The position numbers were made by a program, and so were the translations under genes. Below are positions 1 through 6,083 of a stretch of DNA of 6,506 bases, piece by piece. The first letter of the stretch is position 1; each line of letters begins with the position of its first letter. The notes under the pieces are model-generated. The model did no database searches. It was not told where the DNA came from and saw nothing but the letters and a program-made list of their open reading frames with translations. This DNA comes from Desulfobacterales bacterium (lineage in GTDB: Bacteria > Desulfobacterota > DSM-4660 > Desulfatiglandales > B25-G16), in the NCBI GenBank assembly GCA_013375335.1, contig JABXJZ010000083.1, forward strand, positions 1 to 6,506, read 5' to 3'.

Positions 1-780
1 CGCGAAGTCAAGATAGGGCACTATGTTGGAGAATTCACCACAACGGGGATTGGGCAGATCCTCAAGGCTGCAGGATGTGACTTTGCGCTTCTCGATATGG
101 AGCACAGCGGTTTCAGTTTTGACACAGTAAAGAGTGTGCTTCGGTACATGCAGGCCGCGGATTTGCCGTCCATTGTGCGTGTTCCCTCCAAAGAGGGCCA
201 CCACATATCTCGCGCCTGCGACGTTGGTGCGGAGGGCCTTATGCTCCCCATGGTGAACTCCGCTGAAGAGGCCAAGGACATCCTGGAGTGGATGAAATAC
301 TTCCCGGAGGGGAGGCGGGGAGTTGCACTGCAAATCGCACATGACCGCTACCAGCCAGGCCCTGTCCTGGAAAAGCTGGCGGCCGCAAACAAGTGGACAA
401 CGTTAATCGTCCTGATTGAGACTGCTGATGGGGTGGAGAATGCAGATGCCATAGCTGCACTGGATGGTGTTGACTGCCTGTGGGTTGGACACATGGATCT
501 GAGCTGGTCCCTCGGCATGCCTGGGCAGCTCGAACACTCAACCTTCACCAGGGCTATAGAACAGGTCGTTGACGCCTGTAAGCGACACAATAAGTCGCTT
601 GGCCGGCTGGTGCCTACCGTCCATGAGGGGGTGGAGTTATTTGAGAGGGGCTTCGACTTTATCTGCTACTCCGGTGATATCTGGGTACTGTACAATGCGG
701 TAAGGGAGGCCGTCACTGACCTCCGTGCAAGATGTGAGAAGAGATCACGCGGCCAAAATCGACCAGGGGGTGAGCCATGA
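1..780 (+). CDS. HpcH/HpaI family aldolase (class II, 2-keto-3-deoxy acid type), 5'-truncated
   Basis: The frame is open from the first base and ends at TGA 778-780, giving 259 residues. Probably only 10-20 N-terminal residues are missing, because the family usually starts shortly before the strand leading to the G-[DE]-F segment seen at residues 10-12. Family members are metal-dependent cytosolic aldolases that cleave 2-keto-3-deoxy sugar acids or 4-hydroxy-2-oxo acids to pyruvate plus an aldehyde. The landmarks are visible in order: DMEHSG at 32-37 (catalytic-type His35), IVRVP at 58-62 (Arg60, the pyruvate-binding Arg), GAEGLMLPMV at 75-84, IETADGVEN with Glu140 as metal ligand, and VGHMDLSWSLG with Asp166 as the second metal ligand. 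Their spacing matches HpcH His45/Arg70/Glu149/Asp175 within one residue. The next gene overlaps by 4 bases (ATGA), so the two are probably translationally coupled. The aldehyde product cannot be deduced; glycolaldehyde, lactaldehyde and tartronate semialdehyde are all used in the family. An internal ATG at 97 is not the start because it would remove a conserved strand and helix. Confidence 0.9.
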   Translation, partial: REVKIGHYVGEFTTTGIGQILKAAGCDFALLDMEHSGFSFDTVKSVLRYMQAADLPSIVRVPSKEGHHISRACDVGAEGLMLPMVNSAEEAKDILEWMKYFPEGRRGVALQIAHDRYQPGPVLEKLAAANKWTTLIVLIETADGVENADAIAALDGVDCLWVGHMDLSWSLGMPGQLEHSTFTRAIEQVVDACKRHNKSLGRLVPTVHEGVELFERGFDFICYSGDIWVLYNAVREAVTDLRARCEKRSRGQNRPGGEP

Positions 781-1823
781 ACAAGTTCCGTGTTGCCCTC
801 AGCGGGGACTTCTGTAAGCCAGATGGAAGCCGAGCCTACCCTGATTTCGATCTCAGGCCGCTTGAGGCCGATCCACATGTCGAATACCTCTATATTGAGG
901 CCGACGGTGAGATCAGCCCTAAACATATTGAGCATTTCGACAGCCTTATCCTGCTGGGGCTCAAGTTCACGCGAAACAGCATTCACCTCAACCAACGCCT
1001 CGCCGTGGTCGCACGATTCGGGGTTGGTTATGACAACGTGGATGTCGAGGCCTGCACCCAAGCTGGTATTGCCCTGGTCATAACCCCTGATGCAGTTCGC
1101 CGTCCCGTGGCTGTGGGGATCCTCACTTTGATGCTGAGCCTGACCACCAAGCTAATGATCAAGGACACGTTAACCAGGCAAGGGCCTGACGGGTTTAGGC
1201 AAAAAGCGGCTCACATGGGTGTCGGGCTTATGGGCAAGACGCTGGGGAGCATTGGTGTGGGCAATATCGGAGCGGAGATGTTCCGCCTCGCCAAACCCCT
1301 TGATATGAATTTCATAGCCCATGACCCATATGTCGATATATCGGTGCCACGCTCGCTCGGCATCAGGATGGTCGATTTGGAGACCCTGTTTCGTGAGGCC
1401 GACATCTTGGCCATTAACTGTCCGCTCACGGATGAGACGCGTTACCTTGTCAATGCCGAGAGACTTGCTCTCATGAAGCCAACAGCCTACCTCATCAATA
1501 CAGCGCGCGGACCGATCATAGACCAGAAGGCCCTCGTTGAGGTGCTCAGCCAGAATCGGATTGCAGGGGCCGGCCTCGACGTCCTGGAAAAGGAACCGCC
1601 AGATGCCGAAGATCCCATACTCAAGCTGGATAACGTCATCCTCGCTCCTCACGCACTGAGTTGGACTGACCAGGGATTCGCCGGAATTGGCGAAGCCGAC
1701 ATCAGCGCCGTCTTGGACGTAATGCACGGTCGGGAGCCGGTTGGCATAGTCAATCGTGAGGTTTCAAAGCATGAGGCATGGCGGCGTAAGCTCGCCCTCT
1801 ACCGGCAAAGATTTGGAGACTAG
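777..1823 (+). CDS. D-2-hydroxyacid dehydrogenase (phosphoglycerate dehydrogenase-like, no ACT domain)
   Basis: A 348-residue NAD-dependent oxidoreductase of the D-isomer-specific 2-hydroxyacid dehydrogenase family, which interconverts D-2-hydroxy acids and 2-oxo acids in the cytosol. The split catalytic domain (about 1-105 and 295-348) flanks a Rossmann domain. The glycine motif GVGNIG is at 160-165, with Asp183 in AHDPY at the end of the following strand, which favours NAD over NADP. The catalytic triad is intact: Arg244 in NTARGP, Glu273 in EKEP and His292 in APHALSW. The ATG overlaps the aldolase stop (ATGA) and follows a purine-rich AGGGGGTGAG at 765-774, a strong ribosome binding site. 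It is shorter than SerA (about 410 residues) and has no C-terminal ACT domain, so a serine-biosynthesis role is unlikely. Coupling to the aldolase points to sugar-acid catabolism, either preparing the aldolase substrate or handling a product. The segment after Arg108-Pro110 reads VAVGIL, where many family members have a VAE-type motif. The substrate is unknown. Confidence 0.88.
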   Translation: MNKFRVALSGDFCKPDGSRAYPDFDLRPLEADPHVEYLYIEADGEISPKHIEHFDSLILLGLKFTRNSIHLNQRLAVVARFGVGYDNVDVEACTQAGIALVITPDAVRRPVAVGILTLMLSLTTKLMIKDTLTRQGPDGFRQKAAHMGVGLMGKTLGSIGVGNIGAEMFRLAKPLDMNFIAHDPYVDISVPRSLGIRMVDLETLFREADILAINCPLTDETRYLVNAERLALMKPTAYLINTARGPIIDQKALVEVLSQNRIAGAGLDVLEKEPPDAEDPILKLDNVILAPHALSWTDQGFAGIGEADISAVLDVMHGREPVGIVNREVSKHEAWRRKLALYRQRFGD

Positions 1824-1827
1824 AGGC

Positions 1828-3207
1828 TCAGATGAAGATCTTACCGGGGTTCATTAACCCCTTGGGGTCCACCAATGCACTGATACCCCGCATGAGCTGA
1901 TAGCTTCGGCCGTGCTCCATGTGCATGAACTTGCGCTTGCCGATACCAACGCCATGTTCGCCCGTACATGTTCCCCCCAATTCAACGGCTCTTTGGACGA
2001 TGCGCTCATTGATATCTTCAAGCGCAGACCATTCCTCCTCATCTCCAGGGTCTCCCATCATGACAACGTGGAGATTGCCGTCTCCTGCATGGCCGAAGAC
2101 ATATCCAGTGACCTTCCGTTCTCCCACGAGCTGCCGGGAAAAAACCACCATCTCCGGATAGCGGGAGATGGGGACAGCCACATCAACAATGAGCGTTTCC
2201 TTCCCCTGATGGGCGCGGTGGATCGTCTCCCACGCGTCATGTCGGGCACGCCACAGGTCTTCTCGTTCTCGCTCCTCTACCCCGGATCTAAAACTGGTGC
2301 CGCCACAGCTCTCTGTGAGTTCTCTGGCAAGACTGGAGGTTTCCAACAGGGCAGCCTTACTGATCCCGTGAAATTCGCAGAAAAGGGTCGGGACCTCGCT
2401 CAGGCCGAGCCCCTCTTCCCTGTTCATGAGACCAATTAATTCAGGGGTTAACAGCTCGAGGGCGGCAGGTTCCAGACCTGAGCCTATCATCACTGCCACG
2501 GCGTTGGCTGCACTTTCCAGGTCATCGAACGTGATGATGGCGGCTAAATGGTGTGAGGGGATGCCGGTCAACCGGAGCGTGGCCTCGGTCACAACCCCCA
2601 GTGTGCCTTCTGATCCGATGAACAGACGGGTGAGGTCATAACCTGAGGAAGACTTGCCAGCCTTGCATCCCGTATACATCACATCGCCTTGAGGAAGGAC
2701 CACCGTCAGCCTCAATACGTAGTCTTTGGTGGCGCCGTACTTGACGGTCTGGACTCCGGAGGCATTGTTGGCAATCATACCACCGATGGTAGCGTCTGCA
2801 CCCGGGTCAGGAGGAAAAAACAGGCCGTGTTTACCCGCTTGACGATTCAACTCCTTTCGTAATACGCCGGGTTGGACATCGGCCTGAAGGTCGTGAGGCC
2901 GGATCTCCAGGACCTTATTCATCCTGGTAAAGTCCATCACCAGGCCGCCCCGTGTCGGCACAGGATTCCCCTCGGTACTCGTGCCTGCTCCCCAGGGAGT
3001 GACCGGGATATCTTGGGCATAGGTCCAGGTAAGAATCCGGCTGACTTCATCGGTACTTGTCGGCCAAATAACGCCAGCTGGCAGGGTCCCGAGGTGGGAA
3101 GAGATATCGTGAAGGTGGAGCTCCCGACTGGAGTGCCCGGTTGAAAAACGATCAGGCTCTACAAAAGTCGATAAGGCCTTAATCTGTGCCTGAGTGAATT
3201 CTCTAAT
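1828..3207 (-). CDS. FAD-linked oxidase (GlcD / D-lactate dehydrogenase-like), probable ATT start
   Basis: From ATT 3207 this is 459 residues, normal length for FAD-binding oxidases that oxidise glycolate, D-lactate or other D-2-hydroxy acids and pass electrons to a quinone, cytochrome or Fe-S partner. The N-terminal FAD-binding domain (about 43-180) shows PAGVIWPTSTDEV at 43-55, the pyrophosphate loop TPWGAGTSTEGNP at 70-82, PPDPGADATIGGM at 132-144, and SGYDLTRLFIGSEGTLGV at 188-205. The C-terminal oxidase domain (about 215-457) shows FGHAGDGNLH at 371-380, GEHGVG at 416-421 and a terminal NPGKIF at 453-458. The first conventional start upstream is GTG at 2961, but it would delete 82 residues including the pyrophosphate loop. 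The frame stays open back to a stop at 3226-3228 with no ATG, GTG or TTG. ATT at 3207 lies 8 bases after GGAG (3216-3219). The alternative is ATG 3239 followed by a one-base frameshift. The gene converges on the upstream dehydrogenase gene with a 4-base gap and diverges from the second operon. No GlcE/GlcF partner lies in the window. Family call is firm; start and substrate are uncertain. Confidence 0.85.
   Translation of the reverse strand: MREFTQAQIKALSTFVEPDRFSTGHSSRELHLHDISSHLGTLPAGVIWPTSTDEVSRILTWTYAQDIPVTPWGAGTSTEGNPVPTRGGLVMDFTRMNKVLEIRPHDLQADVQPGVLRKELNRQAGKHGLFFPPDPGADATIGGMIANNASGVQTVKYGATKDYVLRLTVVLPQGDVMYTGCKAGKSSSGYDLTRLFIGSEGTLGVVTEATLRLTGIPSHHLAAIITFDDLESAANAVAVMIGSGLEPAALELLTPELIGLMNREEGLGLSEVPTLFCEFHGISKAALLETSSLARELTESCGGTSFRSGVEEREREDLWRARHDAWETIHRAHQGKETLIVDVAVPISRYPEMVVFSRQLVGERKVTGYVFGHAGDGNLHVVMMGDPGDEEEWSALEDINERIVQRAVELGGTCTGEHGVGIGKRKFMHMEHGRSYQLMRGISALVDPKGLMNPGKIFI
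1846..1867. repeat. Overlapping inverted repeats near the convergent gene ends
   Basis: GGGGTT (1846-1851) and AACCCC (1856-1861) form a perfect 6-base-pair stem with a 4-base loop. The same CCCC (1858-1861) can pair instead with GGGG at 1864-1867. The repeat lies inside the last codons of the FAD oxidase gene, about 23 bases past the dehydrogenase stop. It has no T-tract, so it is not a standard intrinsic terminator. It could be only a by-product of the conserved Asn-Pro-Gly codons. It is recorded because no other terminator candidate is visible between the convergent genes. Confidence 0.3.
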
Positions 3208-3215
3208 CGACCCTT

Positions 3216-3222
3216 CTCCCCT
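3216..3222 (-). promoter_or_regulatory. Ribosome binding site supporting the ATT start of the FAD oxidase
   Basis: On the minus strand AGGGGAG occupies 3222 down to 3216, with the core GGAG ending 8 bases before ATT 3207-3205. This is near-ideal Shine-Dalgarno spacing. The rival ATG at 3239 has no comparable site in the roughly 20 bases between it and the predicted transcription start. Confidence 0.55.
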
Positions 3223-3265
3223 GGATCAATAGGTGACATTTTCAGGTGAGGCGAATTACCCTGGA

Positions 3266-3294
3266 AGTATAGTATTGAACCCGGGAGGGATCAA
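3266..3294 (-). promoter_or_regulatory. Predicted sigma70-type promoter for the FAD oxidase gene
   Basis: On the minus strand TTGATC (3294-3289) and TATACT (3271-3266) are separated by exactly 17 bases, matching the -35 and -10 consensus at 4 of 6 and 5 of 6 positions. The predicted transcription start is near 3259, giving a leader of about 50 bases to ATT 3207. A CCCGGG lies in the spacer. The promoter shows that the gene has its own start signal, so its translation start must lie between about 3259 and the FAD-binding motifs. Confidence 0.55.
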
Positions 3295-3304
3295 GGGAAA
3301 GTGT

Positions 3305-3316
3305 ATTTTGCAAAAT
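3305..3316. promoter_or_regulatory. 12-base perfect palindrome, candidate operator
   Basis: ATTTTGCAAAAT is a perfect palindrome located about 10 bases upstream of the minus-strand -35 element, in the gap between the two divergent promoters. Its size and position fit a dimeric regulator site, but no regulator gene lies in the window and no second copy was noticed. The A/T-rich arms make chance occurrence possible. Confidence 0.35.
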
Positions 3317-3324
3317 TTCTTGGC

Positions 3325-3334
3325 CAGTTAACTG
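3325..3334. promoter_or_regulatory. 10-base perfect palindrome, candidate operator
   Basis: CAGTTAACTG is a perfect palindrome centred 19 bases from the preceding one, a little under two helical turns away on the DNA. It lies between the divergent promoters. It differs in sequence from its neighbour, so the two may bind different proteins or one of them may be fortuitous. Confidence 0.3.
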
Positions 3335-3383
3335 ATCTTAGGTTGACCCTCAGAAAGCCCGGTCTGCGGCGCGAAGTTTGATG

Positions 3384-3412
3384 TTGACTCATCTATCCAA
3401 AAGACTGATACT
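3384..3412 (+). promoter_or_regulatory. Predicted sigma70-type promoter for the second operon
   Basis: TTGACT (3384-3389) and GATACT (3407-3412) are separated by 17 bases, matching the -35 and -10 consensus at 5 of 6 and 4 of 6 positions. The predicted transcription start is near 3419, leaving a leader of about 55 bases before ATG 3476. This promoter would drive the dehydrogenase, the YkgJ-like protein, the kinase and the PdxA-family gene as one transcript. Confidence 0.55.
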
Positions 3413-3421
3413 TCATGGTGC

Positions 3422-3459
3422 TGTGTTCCGTGAAAAGCAAGGGCTGTTTTTGCTACACA
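3422..3459 (+). other. Possible leader hairpin ahead of the dehydrogenase gene
   Basis: TGTGT (3422-3426) can pair with ACACA (3455-3459), and AGCAA (3436-3440) with TTGCT (3450-3454). The two 3' arms are contiguous, giving a 10-base-pair stem with a 9-base bulge and a 9-base loop. The structure would end just before the ribosome binding site at 3463. It resembles no riboswitch class that I recognise and may be fortuitous. Confidence 0.2.
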
Positions 3460-3462
3460 ATA

Positions 3463-3468
3463 AAGGAG
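3463..3468 (+). promoter_or_regulatory. Ribosome binding site of the beta-hydroxyacid dehydrogenase gene
   Basis: AAGGAG at 3463-3468 lies 7 bases before ATG 3476. It is a near-consensus Shine-Dalgarno site that fixes this start and fits a strongly translated first gene of the operon. Confidence 0.75.
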
Positions 3469-3475
3469 TGGCAAG

Positions 3476-4351
3476 ATGAAGATCGGGTGGATTGGTACTG
3501 GCGTTATGGGAGCGGCCATGGCTGGCCATGTGCAGGCGGCTGGACATGACCTTTATATCTTTAACCGTACTAAAAGCAAGGCTGAGCGGTTGCTCAAGGG
3601 CGGGGCCCATTGGTGTGAATCCCCAGCTGAAGTCGCGGCCAACTCTGAAATTATATTCACCATTGTCGCGTTTCCCGCTGATGTGGAGGAAGTCTATCTG
3701 GGTGAGGGGGGAATCCTTTCCGCTAAAGGTCCCTGCCGGGTCGTGGTAGATATGACCACCAGCCGGCCGAGCTTAGCTCAGATGATCGCCGAGACCGCTG
3801 CAAAACAGGGGATTGATAGCCTGGATGCCCCCGTGTCAGGCGGCGATATTGGTGCTCGAGACGGAACCCTTGCTATTATGGTCGGGGGTGATAAAGGGGT
3901 CTTTGATGCGATCCTACCTCTGTTTCAATTGATGGGAAAAAACATTTCCTATATGGGCGGGGTAGGGGCAGGCCAGCACACGAAAATGTGTAACCAGATC
4001 CTTGTTGGCGGAACAATGATTGGAACGTGCGAGTCCCTGCTGTACGGGGCTAAGGTCGGCCTTGATCAACAGTCAGTGATCGATATCATCGGTAAAGGCG
4101 CGGCCTCTTGTTGGTCCATCAATAACCTGGGGCCGCGTATAGTCCGCGGGAACTACGAGCCTGGTTTTATTGTGGAACACTTCATCAAGGATATGGGCAT
4201 AGCATTGCAGGAGGCTGCCGCAGTCGGGCTATCGTTGCCGGGATTGGCCTTAGTCCATCAATTATACCTTGCGGTTCAGGCCCAGGGGCATGGTCGTTCA
4301 GGCACCCATGCGCTCATGCTTGCCTTGAAGACCCTCAATGGTGTTAGTTAG
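3476..4351 (+). CDS. NAD(P)-dependent beta-hydroxyacid dehydrogenase (HIBADH / GarR / LtnD superfamily)
   Basis: A 291-residue cytosolic enzyme of the 3-hydroxyisobutyrate dehydrogenase superfamily. Members include tartronate semialdehyde reductase (GarR), L-threonate dehydrogenase (LtnD) and glyoxylate/succinic semialdehyde reductases. The N-terminal Rossmann domain shows IGTGVMG at 6-12 and NRT at 30-32; Arg31-Thr32 after the second strand favours NADP(H). The substrate loop DAPVSGG is at 117-123. The catalytic lysine is Lys170 in GAGQHTKMCNQ, with Asn173 beside it. Lys238-Asp239 in FIKDMGIAL are the usual substrate or cofactor contacts of the all-helical C-terminal domain. All key residues are present and the length is typical. 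It is the first gene of the second operon, behind its own promoter and a strong ribosome binding site. Upstream of a tetronate-type kinase and a PdxA homologue, a role on a C3-C4 sugar acid is likely. Reduction of an aldolase-derived semialdehyde to a hydroxy acid is equally compatible. The direction of reaction and the substrate are not determined by the sequence. Confidence 0.9.
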   Translation: MKIGWIGTGVMGAAMAGHVQAAGHDLYIFNRTKSKAERLLKGGAHWCESPAEVAANSEIIFTIVAFPADVEEVYLGEGGILSAKGPCRVVVDMTTSRPSLAQMIAETAAKQGIDSLDAPVSGGDIGARDGTLAIMVGGDKGVFDAILPLFQLMGKNISYMGGVGAGQHTKMCNQILVGGTMIGTCESLLYGAKVGLDQQSVIDIIGKGAASCWSINNLGPRIVRGNYEPGFIVEHFIKDMGIALQEAAAVGLSLPGLALVHQLYLAVQAQGHGRSGTHALMLALKTLNGVS

Positions 4352-4781
4352 CCCCAGATCCGCAAGGGTTATGAGTTTGGAGCAAATGCCAAGAGAGAGG
4401 GTTATTCAGAGACAGGGCTTTGCATTTACGTTCGACCCAGGGGCCTGCAGACGGTGTCAAGGGAGATGTTGTAATGGGGAGAGCGGCACTATCTTCGTAA
4501 ACCGCAGCGAGATAAGGGCCATATCCAAATTCCTGGGGATTGGGATTTCCGAATTGATGGAGGAGTATCTCGTAAAGGTATCTCACAAGTTCTCCATACG
4601 GGAGATAAGGACGAATACCAATTACGCCTGTATCTTTTACGAGAAGGAAAAGAACAGATGTTCCATCTATCCCGTGAGGCCTCATCAGTGTAGGACATTT
4701 CCATTTTGGGGCTACTTTAGGGATAGACCTCAAGAGGCGGCCAGGGAGTGCCCTGGGGTGTCATTGTTGGGAAGTGAATAG
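4338..4781 (+). CDS. YkgJ-like CxxCxxxCC cysteine-cluster protein, function unknown
   Basis: A small protein of up to 147 residues in the YkgJ family, whose conserved cysteines are thought to chelate zinc or iron (possibly an Fe-S cluster). The biochemical role of the family is not established. It has eight cysteines: CRRCQGRCC at 37-45 (Cys37, 40, 44, 45), then Cys98, Cys108 (RCSIY), Cys118 in the hallmark RPHQCRTFPFW, and Cys138. No signal peptide or membrane segment is visible. The start is uncertain. ATG 4338 overlaps the preceding gene by 14 bases. In-frame ATGs at 4371 (AAGGG just upstream) and 4386 (GGAG 3 bases upstream) would avoid the overlap, giving 136 or 131 residues with all cysteines retained. 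It sits 12 bases before the kinase gene and is evidently cotranscribed with it, which is odd for a metal-cluster protein in a sugar-acid operon. It could mature or protect an oxidoreductase encoded nearby, but that is only a guess. Confidence 0.82.
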   Translation: MVLVSPRSARVMSLEQMPRERVIQRQGFAFTFDPGACRRCQGRCCNGESGTIFVNRSEIRAISKFLGIGISELMEEYLVKVSHKFSIREIRTNTNYACIFYEKEKNRCSIYPVRPHQCRTFPFWGYFRDRPQEAARECPGVSLLGSE

Positions 4782-4793
4782 GAATGGGACCCC

Positions 4794-6083
4794 ATGCCTG
4801 AAATCGCCGTAATAGCCGATGACCTAACAGGTGCTGCTGATACGGGTGTTCAATTCTGTCCGTACTTCGGCACTACGGTGTTGACATCGTATGGTAATCT
4901 CTCACCGGATTCCCACATCCGGAGTTCCCAGGCACTGGCGATCTATACCAATAGCCGCGCGATCAAAGCTGAAGCGGCACAGAAGCGCCTCCGATCAGTG
5001 GCACAACAACTCCTGGTGTTGCACCCTAAGCGTATTTATAAAAAAGTCGATTCATGTCTCAGGGGCAATCTGGGAGCGGAAGTGGACGAGATAGTGGATG
5101 ACATGGGGTTTGAGCTCAGCTTTATAGCTCCTGCCTTTCCCGAAATGGGTCGCCTCACGCTTCATGACGTGCACCTGCTCCATGACGTACCAATTGCCGA
5201 GACAGAGCTTTCCCAAGACCCAGTCAGCCCAATTACCGAATCGCGACTGTCGCGCATCGTTAGTGCGCAGAGCCGATATGGGGTTGGACACGTGGATGTG
5301 AGCTTCCTCGAGGGTGATGATGAAGCGATGGCTGGTGAAATTGCCCGTCTAATCGAAGGCGGGGCACGGCATGTGGTTTTTGATGTGACATCTCAGGCAC
5401 ACCTTGACAGGATTACTCGGTTCGCCTTGAACAGTGACAAGAAGATTCTCTTGGTGGGATCTGCTGGCCTTGCTGGAAGTCTCGGGACCCATTTCCGAAG
5501 GAGGGATGTTGAGGTTGAGGATGAGGTAAAGGTTTCCCGGGAGGGAGGCCATCTCCTGGTTTGCGGTACAGCCTCAGATGTAATGAGGGTTCAAATCTCA
5601 GCACTGACAAAGGCCTATCCATATCAGGTGATCCCCCTTATGCCGAGCCTCTTAGCAGATCAGGACCACCGGGATAAGCTCCTTTCACAGGCGCCCTTTG
5701 CACGGCGTCTCTTGTCGGAAAATAACGTCATTATGAAGATAGGACCTTCAGAGACCGGGGAAGCCAATACCTTATCAGCATGGGGACCAGAACAGATCGT
5801 TGAGGGATTGGGCCTTTTCGTAGCCAAGGTTTTAGAGGGCAGCAGGCCGGCGAGCCTCTTTCTTTCAGGGGGAGACACGGCGAGTGCAGTGCTTGCAGCG
5901 ATCGGTGCCACGGGAATACGACTTTTGAGGGAAATCGTGCCAGGAGTGGCAGAAGGGAGGATTATCGGAGGTCCCATGGATGGGCTTCCTGTTGTTACGA
6001 AAGCAGGGGCCTTTGGCAAAGAGGATACGCTCATCAAAGTGCACGAATATTGGTCGAAAAAGGGTAAGGGGAAATCGGCATGA
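4794..6083 (+). CDS. Four-carbon acid sugar kinase family protein (DUF1537; DtnK/OtnK-like)
   Basis: A 429-residue ATP-dependent kinase of the DUF1537 family, whose characterised members phosphorylate D-threonate, D-erythronate or 3-oxo-tetronate at O4. The N-terminal sugar-binding domain (about 3-235) begins with IADDLTGAADTG at 7-18 and contains YKKVDSCLRGNLG at 82-94 and APAFPEMGR at 112-120. The GSAGLA segment is at 222-227. The C-terminal nucleotide-binding domain (about 252-420) shows LLVCGTAS at 254-261, SGGDTA at 358-363, and TKAGAFGKEDTL at 402-413, the last replacing the more usual K-[SA]-G-G-FG loop. Length and domain order are normal. The start ATG 4794 follows AGGA about 10 bases upstream, in a 12-base gap after the YkgJ-like gene. 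It is coupled to the PdxA homologue by an ATGA overlap. Kinase plus PdxA2 is the known D-threonate/D-erythronate module producing dihydroxyacetone phosphate and CO2, so a 4-phospho-tetronate product is the best inference. Substrate stereochemistry cannot be read from the sequence. Confidence 0.9.
   Translation: MPEIAVIADDLTGAADTGVQFCPYFGTTVLTSYGNLSPDSHIRSSQALAIYTNSRAIKAEAAQKRLRSVAQQLLVLHPKRIYKKVDSCLRGNLGAEVDEIVDDMGFELSFIAPAFPEMGRLTLHDVHLLHDVPIAETELSQDPVSPITESRLSRIVSAQSRYGVGHVDVSFLEGDDEAMAGEIARLIEGGARHVVFDVTSQAHLDRITRFALNSDKKILLVGSAGLAGSLGTHFRRRDVEVEDEVKVSREGGHLLVCGTASDVMRVQISALTKAYPYQVIPLMPSLLADQDHRDKLLSQAPFARRLLSENNVIMKIGPSETGEANTLSAWGPEQIVEGLGLFVAKVLEGSRPASLFLSGGDTASAVLAAIGATGIRLLREIVPGVAEGRIIGGPMDGLPVVTKAGAFGKEDTLIKVHEYWSKKGKGKSA

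Noticed and set aside
1170..1727. 185-codon open frame on the minus strand inside the dehydrogenase gene
   Set aside because: It lies antisense to a gene with an intact catalytic triad, and its translation shows no recognisable motif. It is a shadow frame.
777..1823. Calling the dehydrogenase SerA (3-phosphoglycerate dehydrogenase)
   Set aside because: It lacks the C-terminal ACT domain, is shorter than E. coli SerA, and is coupled to an aldolase gene rather than to serine-synthesis genes.
1846..1861. Intrinsic terminator for the aldolase-dehydrogenase operon
   Set aside because: The 6-base-pair stem is not followed by a T-tract on either strand and lies within the conserved coding sequence of the FAD oxidase.
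1912..2439. 175-codon open frame on the plus strand inside the FAD oxidase gene
   Set aside because: It is antisense to conserved oxidase motifs, resembles no family I recognise, and has no convincing ribosome binding site.
1828..2961. FAD oxidase beginning at GTG 2961 (377 residues)
   Set aside because: The upstream in-frame sequence is clearly homologous to the FAD-binding N-terminus, including the pyrophosphate loop, and a promoter lies about 300 bases further upstream. The short form would lack an essential part of the FAD site.
3343..3371. TTGACC as an alternative -35 element for the second operon
   Set aside because: The position 17 bases downstream is G/C-rich (GCGGCG) with no -10-like hexamer. 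The pair at 3384-3412 is much better.
4344..4733. 129-codon open frame on the minus strand over the YkgJ-like gene
   Set aside because: The plus-strand frame carries the complete YkgJ cysteine signature, so the minus-strand frame is a by-product.
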